Part shown: in pieces, positions 42,187 to 49,745 of the stretch
Numbering within the stretch: the stretch's first letter is position 1
Layout of the letters: every line of letters begins with the position of its first letter
From: Leptofilum sp041748655
GTDB taxonomy: Bacteria; Chloroflexota; Anaerolineae; Promineifilales; Promineifilaceae
NCBI GenBank assembly: GCA_041748655.1
Contig: JBGTCV010000066.1
Coordinates: forward strand, 38,221 to 102,220
Direction of reading: 5' to 3'
DNA: 64,000 bases
Program-made: the position numbers and the translations under genes
The notes under the pieces: generated by a model
Told to the model about the DNA's origin: nothing
What the model saw: the letters and a program-made list of their open reading frames with translations, nothing else
Database searches by the model: none

Positions 42187-43791
42187 TTAGTTGACGACAA
42201 GTTTTTCTTTCAGATCCGTGTAAAATGTCGCACCATTGAGTTGAAAAATATCGAATTTGTGGATAAACAGCTCGCCACCGTCAGAAAATATCTCGATTTG
42301 GAAGGCACTACCACTGGGGAAAATCTGCTCAGTCATCACGGTGAGGCCATCGTTGCCAAATAGCTCCACCGATGAGCTATCTACAAAAATGTGCAGGCGG
42401 ATGATGCCATCGATGGGGGAGAGCGGCGCAATATGTATGCCAGGAAAGGCATCGCTAAACTCTTTGAGCCCAGATTGGGAGCGGTCGATAAAGAGTTTTT
42501 GCTCGCTGGTAACGTAGCCGATGGTGGTTTGTTCGTCCAGACCAGTGCGCAGCCGCAAGCCAAAGCGGCTGGCTGCCATGTTGGGGGTCACAGGGAATTC
42601 GGCAATGATTTCCAGCCTGTTGCTAAAAATGTTGACGAGTTGGGGCGCAACGGCCGTTGCATATTCATTTTCCCATGACCAATTTTCGCCACGCAAAGTT
42701 TTGAGCTCGGCAATTGGTGTTTGCACCAGCCGAATCCCGTCGGGCGTGGTTTGCAAGGAAAGCACGCGCGGCAGCGATAGGGCGCCACGCCAGGTGGCGG
42801 TGGGAATGCTGTTTGCATAGCGCCAATTGTTCATCCAGGCAGCCCAAACGGCCGTTCCGTCGGGAGCATTTGTCCATCCCTGAGCGGCATAAAAATCAGC
42901 GCCGTAATCGGCCCACAGCGTACTCTCTTTCGGATTTTCACTGGTGAACGTCTGACCATCAAAATCACCCACAAAATATTGCATGCCGCTGCCGCCTGCT
43001 GGGGCGTTGTTTTGCACACCCACGCTCAGCACCCAGCGCTTTTCCAGGCCATTATCGACAGACAACTCAAAGAGATCCGGTGTCTCCCATACGCCACCCA
43101 TTGCACCGTAGCCCAGGCCAAAACCGCCAGACGGTTCCCAGTTTTTTAGATCGGGTGAAGTAAAAAAGAGAATAATATTGCCACCCGTCACCATCATCAC
43201 CCAGTACCCACTGCCGGGACCAGTTTCGTACCAGATCACTTTGGGGTCGCGGAAGTTGCGGAGGTTGTTTGGCGGAGGCAGCACAGGGTTGTTAGCGTAT
43301 TTTGTCCAGGTACGGCCGTTATCCAAACTATAGGCCACGCTTTGCGACTGTTTGCCGCCGGCATCATGGGTAAAGATGGCCACCAGTGCGCCTGCGCCAA
43401 AACCGGCCGTGTTGTTCACATCAAGGACGGCACTGCCGGAAAAAATCGTGCCAATCTCATCGGGGTACAAGGCAATTGGCAGATGGTGCCAGTTTAGCAA
43501 ATCGGTACTGACAGCGTGGCCCCAATGCATCGGTCCCCAAACCACATCTTCCGGATTGTGTTGGTAAAAAAGGTGAAACTCACCATTGGCGTAAATCAGT
43601 CCATTGGGATCATTCATCCAGTTGGACAAAGGTGAAAAATGGTATTGCGGTCGAAATTCTTCTGTTAATTCAACACGGGTTCCTGGTAACTGTACAGGTG
43701 TATCTGCCTGGCAAGCGATAAACGATGCGCCCATAACAACTCCGCAAATGAGAGCAATAAAGCGGACAGGAATCTGATGCAAACGACACAT
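42187..43791 (-). CDS. Exported GH32 fructanase lipoprotein
   Basis: 534 aa from the ATG at 43791. Signal sequence IPVRFIALICGVVMGASFIA then Cys gives a probable lipoprotein site (FIAC, slightly off consensus). Catalytic motifs: WMNDPNG, FRDPK and WETPD (acid/base Glu). The C-terminal beta-sandwich shows VDSSSVELFGNDG. Differs from the cytoplasmic GH32 mainly by its export signal and acid/base context (ETPD rather than ECPN). Lies between the binding protein and the permeases, so it is probably made with them; likely trims levan or inulin at the cell surface. Confidence 0.92.
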   Translation of the reverse strand: MCRLHQIPVRFIALICGVVMGASFIACQADTPVQLPGTRVELTEEFRPQYHFSPLSNWMNDPNGLIYANGEFHLFYQHNPEDVVWGPMHWGHAVSTDLLNWHHLPIALYPDEIGTIFSGSAVLDVNNTAGFGAGALVAIFTHDAGGKQSQSVAYSLDNGRTWTKYANNPVLPPPNNLRNFRDPKVIWYETGPGSGYWVMMVTGGNIILFFTSPDLKNWEPSGGFGLGYGAMGGVWETPDLFELSVDNGLEKRWVLSVGVQNNAPAGGSGMQYFVGDFDGQTFTSENPKESTLWADYGADFYAAQGWTNAPDGTAVWAAWMNNWRYANSIPTATWRGALSLPRVLSLQTTPDGIRLVQTPIAELKTLRGENWSWENEYATAVAPQLVNIFSNRLEIIAEFPVTPNMAASRFGLRLRTGLDEQTTIGYVTSEQKLFIDRSQSGLKEFSDAFPGIHIAPLSPIDGIIRLHIFVDSSSVELFGNDGLTVMTEQIFPSGSAFQIEIFSDGGELFIHKFDIFQLNGATFYTDLKEKLVVN

Positions 43792-43898
43792 GATGCGGTT
43801 TTCCCTTTGGCGATTTATACAGCGGAGGGGGGAACGGCCGTCGCCAAAATAACTCAAAAGAATATCAAACCTGTTAAAAAATATTGCTCGTTGGTGGA

Positions 43899-43924
43899 AG
43901 AGGAGGGGTGTTATCCCCTCCTCT
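43899..43924 (-). terminator. 10-bp GC-rich stem-loop behind the sugar-binding-protein gene
   Basis: Perfect 10-bp stem (43899-43908 with 43915-43924), 6-nt loop, no T-run. Placed 25 bp after the binding-protein stop. A 3'-stabilising or partial-termination element there would give more binding protein than permease, as is usual in sugar ABC operons. Confidence 0.55.
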
Positions 43925-43948
43925 ACTAGGAGGACAAGAAGTTAACTG

Positions 43949-45334
43949 TTAATTACCGAAACCGTAACCACCGTTATCTTCAATATTGCGTTCAATCGCA
44001 TCCACAGCATCATCCAGAGCGTCCTGAACATTGCCACCATCACGGATAGACAAACCGGCCTGTTCAAACTGGCTGGAGATTGTCAAATACCCTGGTGTTT
44101 CTGGGCGGACCCGCGCATAGGCTTCCATCAGGTCATAAAAGGCACGGAATTTACCACCCTCGGCATAATTTTCGGTGAGCGCCGCGCCAGCAGCCGTGGT
44201 GGGAACCAGGCTGGACATGTTAGACATGACAGCGACTTGTTCCGGCTGCATGGTGAACAAGACAAACTCTTTAGCGCCTACGGCCGCTTCATCAGAGCAG
44301 GCCGTGCTGACACCCAGCTGCCAGGAACCAGCGCCAATCACGGGGCCATTCCCATAGTCCGGAGGCGGCAGAAACAGGGCATCATCGCCCCAAGCTTCCA
44401 ATACGGAGTTGGCCGCCCAGCTGCCGGTGTACCACAAAGCAGCGCGGCCAGTGTTGAATCCCTGGTCATCCGCTGGCGTGGCCGGGGTATACCCGTTGAC
44501 AAACAAGTTCTGGAACCACTCAGCCCAGGCAACTGCTTCGGGGCCATTCAGAACCCCTTCCGCTTCGGTGTAGTTGTCCCGATTAATCAAATCGGCACCA
44601 AAGCTTTGCAGCATGGGGGAATAAGCATAAGGCCACCATTCGCCACCGTAGCCAGCGTTGACATCCAGTGCATAATCAAATTCACCGGAATCCTTCAAGA
44701 CGTCTAAAGCAGCATTGAATTCGTCCAGTGTCCACGGCTCGTCAATGGTTGGAACACGGATACCGTATGCATCCAGCACAGATTGGCGTGCATAAACAAG
44801 CAGGGCTACGTCAAATTGACCCAGGGAGTAAATTTCGCCATTGAAGCGGCCCACGTCGTTGGTTAGAACACCGATCGTTTCAATATCAGCCTCGGTGATG
44901 CCGAGCGGCTGGATATAACCAGACCAGGCAAAGTTGGGTACGGTTGGGGCGTCCAGGTCGATGATGCAGGGCAGGCTGCCAGCAATAGAAGCAGCCGCTA
45001 CTGAATCATTGTAAGAATCCTGCGGGAAGGATTCCAGCGTAACTTCATACTGGGGGCTTTGGGCATTAAAATCAGCAATCCAGCTTGCGATGGCTGCCAA
45101 CTCATTAGGATTACCAGCGGAGTGCGTCCACATATTGATGGTGATCTTATCACCTGAACTGGCAGGCGCGGCAGCTCCTTCTGCCATTTCCTCATCGGCG
45201 GTTTCTACTTCTGTAGAGCCCGTAGACGTATCAACAGCTCCATCTGTGCTGCCGCCACAGGCAACCAGCAACAGAGACAAGATGAACAGGCAGGCGACAA
45301 CAAGCCGCCACTTGCGTGTGGATAACATTTTCAT
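43949..45334 (-). CDS. ABC transporter sugar-binding lipoprotein (fructo-oligosaccharide, inferred)
   Basis: 461 aa. Signal peptide with canonical lipobox LLVAC, an acidic/Thr-Ser linker (about 25-60), then a family-1 solute-binding fold (ITINMWTHSAGNPNELAAIA at the start, GRAALWYTGSWAANSV mid-domain). The AAGGAG-type ribosome site precedes the ATG. First structural gene after lacI; substrate inferred from two flanking GH32 genes. The 184-bp spacer to lacI has a 7-bp hairpin near 45493-45512 and no copy of the LacI operator, so expression may come from the lacI promoter. Confidence 0.92.
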   Translation of the reverse strand: MKMLSTRKWRLVVACLFILSLLLVACGGSTDGAVDTSTGSTEVETADEEMAEGAAAPASSGDKITINMWTHSAGNPNELAAIASWIADFNAQSPQYEVTLESFPQDSYNDSVAAASIAGSLPCIIDLDAPTVPNFAWSGYIQPLGITEADIETIGVLTNDVGRFNGEIYSLGQFDVALLVYARQSVLDAYGIRVPTIDEPWTLDEFNAALDVLKDSGEFDYALDVNAGYGGEWWPYAYSPMLQSFGADLINRDNYTEAEGVLNGPEAVAWAEWFQNLFVNGYTPATPADDQGFNTGRAALWYTGSWAANSVLEAWGDDALFLPPPDYGNGPVIGAGSWQLGVSTACSDEAAVGAKEFVLFTMQPEQVAVMSNMSSLVPTTAAGAALTENYAEGGKFRAFYDLMEAYARVRPETPGYLTISSQFEQAGLSIRDGGNVQDALDDAVDAIERNIEDNGGYGFGN

Positions 45335-45518
45335 TCTCCTTAAGTTTAAAAATTATGATGACCGCGACTGTTATGTTGAAGCTAGTTCAATGAATTGAGG
45401 TAAATTCTTTTAAGCGCGGCCTTAGTAAAACGATGGGGTACTATAAATTTCCTTCTTCTCACCTGACTCTTTTATCCATTTTCCTCCTTGCGCCTGCTGC
45501 TTGAAGGCAGCAGAGACA

Positions 45519-46514
45519 TTATGCTGATAACCTCTCTATCAGGGGACATGGCAGCTTTTGCTGTACGGCCGTTTGCAAGTTCGGCTCTTGAATTTGTTTA
45601 AGCAGATGATTCACAGCCCATTGGCCCATTTCGTAATGAGGTAGAGCCATGGTTGTTAGTGGAGGATAAAGATGTGCCGCTATAAGTTCCTGATTATCGA
45701 AGCCAACAACGGCCACGTCATCGGGGATGCGCACGCCTAGTTTGCGCAGCGCATCATAAGCGCCCATCGCCATGCGGTCGTTATAACAAAAGAGGGCCGT
45801 AGGGGGATTTTGCTGCTGCATGATGGCCATCGTGCATTCATAACCGCCGCTTTGCATGCTTTCACCCATGCGCACCAGGGTCGGATCAAATGGAATATTG
45901 TGCGCGGTCAGCATCTCTTTGTAACCTTGTAAACGGCCGATTTTTGCAGGCACATCCACCTCATCACAAATGAACCCAATACGCCGGTGCCCCTTTTTGA
46001 TTAAATAGTCAACGACGCTTCTGCCACCAACAATCTCGTCTGGAACAACCGAGGGTAAGGAGCGGTCAGCTACGAAACAATCCAACAGAACGGTGGGCAC
46101 TTCGCGAATATTGTCTGGCGGATGGACTTCGCGATGGTACATCGTGGCGTAAATGATGCCATCTACCTGACGGTTAAGCAGCGTTTTTACGGCCGTATCC
46201 TTCATTTTCTGGTCGCCATTTGTATTCACGGTTAGCAGCAAAATATTATGCTGCCAGGCCAAATCTTGCGCCCCGTGAAGAATTTGGCCCGCGAACGGTG
46301 TGGTCGCAATCTGATCGGTTAAAAAGCCAATCGTATGCGTCCGCTGCGAGCGCAGGCTGCGGGCCACGATGTTTGGGCGATAATCCAGCGCTTCAATGGC
46401 GGCCAAAACTTTGGCTCGAGTGGCGTCTCGTACGGCCGTATCATCATTAAGGACACGTGAGACTGTTTTAAACGAAACTCCGGCTTTTTTTGCCACATCT
46501 TTTATGGTAGTCAT
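45519..46514 (-). CDS. LacI-family transcriptional regulator of the fructan locus
   Basis: 331 aa. HTH TTIKDVAKKAGVSFKTVSRVLN (shortened hinge YRPNIVARSLR) followed by a periplasmic-binding-like ligand domain (TIGFLTDQIATTPFAGQ, GHRRIGFI, FCYNDRMAMGAYDALRKLG, VVGFDN). It is first in a six-gene leftward run with the transporter and two GH32 enzymes. Two identical-core operators overlap its own promoter, so it is autorepressed and by read-through controls the locus; the inducer is probably a fructose-containing sugar (inference). Confidence 0.93.
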   Translation of the reverse strand: MTTIKDVAKKAGVSFKTVSRVLNDDTAVRDATRAKVLAAIEALDYRPNIVARSLRSQRTHTIGFLTDQIATTPFAGQILHGAQDLAWQHNILLLTVNTNGDQKMKDTAVKTLLNRQVDGIIYATMYHREVHPPDNIREVPTVLLDCFVADRSLPSVVPDEIVGGRSVVDYLIKKGHRRIGFICDEVDVPAKIGRLQGYKEMLTAHNIPFDPTLVRMGESMQSGGYECTMAIMQQQNPPTALFCYNDRMAMGAYDALRKLGVRIPDDVAVVGFDNQELIAAHLYPPLTTMALPHYEMGQWAVNHLLKQIQEPNLQTAVQQKLPCPLIERLSA

Positions 46515-46542
46515 AACTAAAGTTTAACACCCATTCCTGCAA

Positions 46543-46587
46543 TGACAACGTTGTCTTGAGTTTAATACAAGATGACAACGTTGTCAA
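46543..46587 (-). promoter_or_regulatory. lacI promoter with two LacI operators 30 bp apart
   Basis: TGACAACGTTGTCA at 46573-46586 and GACAACGTTGTC at 46544-46555; centres 30 bp apart, near three helical turns. On the minus strand the promoter reads TTGACA 46587-46582, a 17-bp spacer and TAAACT 46564-46559, so one operator lies on the -35 and the other on the start site. AACGTT-centred palindromes are typical of LacI-family operators. Confidence 0.8.
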
Positions 46588-46658
46588 TATGCAAATTACC
46601 CAATTTTACCTCTGCTCGATCTTGCCTGATTTGACGACGCCCTGCCGGAAGAAATACC

Positions 46659-46699
46659 TTGTCAAAATATTGACAAATTATAGACATATACTATATACT
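46659..46699 (+). promoter_or_regulatory. Sigma factor gene promoter with inverted repeat at the -35
   Basis: TTGACA 46670-46675, an 18-bp spacer, TATACT 46694-46699. TTGTCAA (46659-46665) and TTGACAA (46670-46676) form a 7-4-7 dyad over the -35, a candidate regulator site. The leader to the ATG is about 100 nt. Confidence 0.6.
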
Positions 46700-46753
46700 T
46701 CGTTCAATACTTTTTGAAAGTTCGAGGATTGTTCTGCTTAATATCACGGTTCG

Positions 46754-46824
46754 AAAGAGGAAAACAAGTGGGCCAATTGACAGAATTGGCTCAAAGAGGA
46801 AAACGCAATGAAAACAATAACTGA
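46754..46824 (+). promoter_or_regulatory. Leader with duplicated ribosome site, hairpin and 18-codon uORF
   Basis: AAAGAGGAAAAC occurs twice (46754-46765 and 46793-46804) on either side of a 7-bp stem (46772-46778 with 46784-46790). The first copy is placed to start a GTG uORF at 46768 (18 codons, stop 46822-46824) that overlaps the sigma factor ATG at 46808 in another frame; the second copy serves the sigma factor. Suggests translational coupling or attenuation. Confidence 0.4.
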
Positions 46825-47776
46825 TTCAAGCAATGGACGGTACGTAACGGAATCCAATGGCGCCGGAGAGCCAACGGCTTTCGACTTTTTAGGACAATAC
46901 CTCAAGGAAAGCCGCCGTTCTGCCTTGCTCACCGCCCAGGAAGAACTGTTTCTGGCTGAGCAGATTGCCGCCGGGCGAGAAGCCGATGCGCAGCTGAAAA
47001 AACAGATGCCTGCTGATGAACACCAACATTGGCTTTGTGTCAAACAGCACGAAACGGAAGCCCGCTCTAAATTGGTGCGGGCCAACATGCGCCTGGTCAT
47101 TAGCATTGCCAAAAGGTATCGGGGACAGGGGCTGGATTTTCTGGATTTAATTCAGGAAGGCAACCTGGGATTGTTAACGGCCGTTGACAAATTCGACCAC
47201 GCCCTGGGCAACCGCTTTAGCACCTACGCCACCTGGTGGATTCGCCAATCGATGACCCGCGCCATTGCTAATTTCGGCCGTATCATTCGCATCCCGGCCA
47301 ACAAAACCTCCAGCATTCGCCAACTTTATCTGGCTAAACAGGAGCTGGAACAAGAGCTGGGCCGCCCGCCCAAACCAGAAGAGCTGGCGGAGCATACCGG
47401 CATGACTCCAGAACGAATACGCATGCTGCTGCGCATCACCACCCCACTGCTCTCGCTGGAGCAGCCCGCCGGGCCAGAGCCAGATACAGAATTGGGCGCT
47501 TTTGTGGAAGACAGCCTGGCTCTCCAGCCCAACGAAGTTGTTGCTGAAAAGATGCTGCACGAGCGTATTGATGGGCTTTTGGATCATCTCACCCCCCGCG
47601 AAACCAGCGTCTTGTGTCTGCGCTACGGCCTGCGCGGCCATGAATCGCACACGCTGAAGGAAGTGGGCAAGCTGTTCAATCTATCGCGTGAACGGGTGCG
47701 CCAAATTGAAAAATCGGCCCTGAAAAAGCTGCGCGAGCCGCAATACGGGGCGGATTTGTATCATTACCTGAACTAA
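46808..47776 (+). CDS. Group-2 sigma-70 family RNA polymerase sigma factor
   Basis: 322 aa. Region 1.2 (LGQYLKESRRSALLTAQEEL), region 2 (LVRANMRLVISIAKRYRGQG, LDLIQEGNLGLLTAVDKF, RFSTYATWWIRQSMTRAIAN), region 3 (IRIPANK...) and region 4.2 (TLKEVGKLFNLSRERVRQIE) are all present. No region 1.1 and short, so a non-essential group-2 (RpoS/SigB-like in organisation) factor rather than the housekeeping RpoD. Region 2.4 is close to RpoD, so it should read ordinary -10 boxes. Likely a stress or growth-phase switch (inference). Confidence 0.93.
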   Translation: MKTITDSSNGRYVTESNGAGEPTAFDFLGQYLKESRRSALLTAQEELFLAEQIAAGREADAQLKKQMPADEHQHWLCVKQHETEARSKLVRANMRLVISIAKRYRGQGLDFLDLIQEGNLGLLTAVDKFDHALGNRFSTYATWWIRQSMTRAIANFGRIIRIPANKTSSIRQLYLAKQELEQELGRPPKPEELAEHTGMTPERIRMLLRITTPLLSLEQPAGPEPDTELGAFVEDSLALQPNEVVAEKMLHERIDGLLDHLTPRETSVLCLRYGLRGHESHTLKEVGKLFNLSRERVRQIEKSALKKLREPQYGADLYHYLN

Positions 47777-47803
47777 ATTGTGGCAAGCGAGTGGGAAGGT
47801 GAT

Positions 47804-47860
47804 AAGTAAAAAGTGATAAGTGAAAAGTGATAAGTAGTGGATACTTTTCACTTTTTACTT
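47804..47860. terminator. AT-rich 12-bp stem between convergent genes
   Basis: AAGTAAAAAGTG (47804-47815) pairs with CACTTTTTACTT (47849-47860); the loop contains two further GTGATAAGT units. Located between the sigma factor and the WS/DGAT gene. Confidence 0.5.
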
Positions 47861-47877
47861 TTAACTAACTCACTTCT

Positions 47878-49479
47878 CTAAGGTTGGTGGATGTGACAGA
47901 ACTGGGAGCCTTGCAGCGGCCGATTGCGACATTGGCTGCCGCTTTTGGTGGTGGCCTGGCATTGGTTGGGTTGGGCGGAAACGGCCGTTTCCCCCAAGAG
48001 TTCTACCACATCTGCTTTGGTTACCCGGGCAGAATCTGCTTCGACCGCAGCATCCGCTGCCGCAACTGCTTCCGCTTCCTGTACCAGCGTCATCAGCGCT
48101 TCAAACTCTTCGTAGAAGCCAGCCAAAATTTCGTCCGGGTCAGGCACCAGGCCGGCATCGGTAGCGATGCCCATGTGTACCCGGTTGGCGTAGCTGATGA
48201 TGCTGATGCCCAAAGACACACGCCCAGACTGCGGCACCCAGAACATGAGCTCCTCAATTTTTTGCCCCGCCAGGTAAAGGGGCATGGGCGGGCCGGGCAC
48301 GTTAGTCATAACGGCCGTTGTCTTCGAGCCAAACATATTCACCAGCGTCCCCTGCAAATCCTGCGGCGACATCCCCATGGCGCTGAGAATGCCTAACGCC
48401 ACTGGCGCTTCCTTGGAATTTTTAAGTTCCATCATCCGCTTGTTTACTTCGTGCAGCCGATCCAGCGGGTCGCCAATGCCTACCGGCAGCGACAGAAAGA
48501 CGATGCCAAACTTATTGCCCAGCGTGCCCATCTCTTCTGGCGTGCGCAGGTTGACGGGCACAGCGGCGCGGAAGTTGAGCCCATCTACCCTGGCCCCTTT
48601 GTTGAGCATGTAGCGGCGCAGCCCACCAGTCATCGCCGAAATCAGCACATCATTTACGGTGCCCCCGGTGACATTTTTGATCGCTTTGACATCCCGCAAG
48701 GGGATTGGTTTGGACCAGGTGGCCCGTTTGGCAACCCCCAGCTTCCCTTTGAACAAGGTTTTGGGGTCTGGCGAACGGAGAAAGAGACGCCCAGCGGCAA
48801 AGGCGGTGTCGGTACCTTTCAGCGCCAACTCCATGGCGTGCGCCGGATTTACCAGCGATTCCAACCCTTCCGAAGCCATCTTGCTGGTGGTTTGCCAGAC
48901 ATTGCCCACGGCCCTGGCCCCTTGCTGAACCAGGGCGTTGAGCGAGCTGCTCAGCCCATCTTCTGGCTCGATTGGCTCTTCTGGGGTGCTGGTGGTGGGC
49001 GGCGGCAAACCGGGCATCATATCGGTGAGAGAAAGCAGCACAAAGACCAGGGCCATGCCATCGGCAATACAGTGATGCAGCCGGCACATGATGGCGCAGC
49101 CCTCTTCATAATTTTCGATGAGGTGGAACTGCCACAGCGGCTTGCTAAAGTCCAGCGGGGTGCTCATCAGATCGCTGGCCATCTCTTGCAGGGCAGCTTT
49201 GTCACCGGGGGAAGGCAGGGCCACCCGATGCAGGTGGGCGTTCAGGTGGAAAGTGCGGTCCATTTCCCAATAGGATTGACCAAACGGCAGGCGGGACTGC
49301 ACCACCCGCATGCGAAAGCGGTCGAACGACAATAATTTATGTTCAATGACTGCTTTGAGATGGTCAAAATCGATCCTTTTTTTGAAGGTGATGATGCCTG
49401 AAACCATCATCAGGTTGGTGGGGTCTTCCATGCGCAGCCAGGCTGCATCGACGGTGGTTAAGGGTTGGGTCTTGGGCAT
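47878..49479 (-). CDS. WS/DGAT acyltransferase with an added Cys/His-rich C-terminal tail
   Basis: 533 aa from the ATG at 49479, with AGGAG upstream; the longer frame runs into repeat text. N-terminal half: TTVDAAWLRMEDPTNLMMV and catalytic HHCIADG (HHxxxDG). Later signatures: NDVLISAMTGGLRRYM, VPVNLR, NVPGPP and GISIISYAN. Makes wax esters or triacylglycerol from acyl-CoA. After the family's usual end come an Ala/Glu-rich linker and QCQATTKSGSQCRNR...FCHIHQP, a CxxxTxxGxxCxN...CxxH mini-motif likely to bind zinc, unusual in this family. Convergent with the sigma gene. Confidence 0.9.
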   Translation of the reverse strand: MPKTQPLTTVDAAWLRMEDPTNLMMVSGIITFKKRIDFDHLKAVIEHKLLSFDRFRMRVVQSRLPFGQSYWEMDRTFHLNAHLHRVALPSPGDKAALQEMASDLMSTPLDFSKPLWQFHLIENYEEGCAIMCRLHHCIADGMALVFVLLSLTDMMPGLPPPTTSTPEEPIEPEDGLSSSLNALVQQGARAVGNVWQTTSKMASEGLESLVNPAHAMELALKGTDTAFAAGRLFLRSPDPKTLFKGKLGVAKRATWSKPIPLRDVKAIKNVTGGTVNDVLISAMTGGLRRYMLNKGARVDGLNFRAAVPVNLRTPEEMGTLGNKFGIVFLSLPVGIGDPLDRLHEVNKRMMELKNSKEAPVALGILSAMGMSPQDLQGTLVNMFGSKTTAVMTNVPGPPMPLYLAGQKIEELMFWVPQSGRVSLGISIISYANRVHMGIATDAGLVPDPDEILAGFYEEFEALMTLVQEAEAVAAADAAVEADSARVTKADVVELLGETAVSAQPNQCQATTKSGSQCRNRPLQGSQFCHIHQP

Positions 49480-49499
49480 ACGGCCGTCTCCTGTAAAAA

Positions 49500-49545
49500 C
49501 ATTTAACGCAAAGGCGCATGCAATCTTGGATTGCCGGACGCAGAG
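49500..49545. repeat. GCAAAG/GCAGAG-type repeat fragment
   Basis: TTTAACGCAAAGGCGCATGC and GGACGCAGAG around an ATCTTGGATT centre, between the WS/DGAT start and the SARP gene. The rest of 49480-49745 shows no gene or clear promoter. Confidence 0.4.
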
Positions 49546-49745
49546 AATATGAAAATTTGTCTCAGCTAAAGATGCTGATTCAACCTGATGCACAACGATT
49601 GTGTATATTGCCGTCAGTATAACTCAGCCAGAGGTAGCTGACCATACCCCCGTCGTCTGTAAAACGAATTGTTGTCGGTCAAAAGCACGTCGACTTCAAC
49701 ACGGCAACTGTGTGGCATCGTGGCGTACACGTGCCACGGCAGGGT

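Noticed and set aside
45478..45492. Mini ORF with GGAGG ribosome site downstream of lacI
   Set aside because: Only six codons and the ribosome site is three bases from the ATG; no support.
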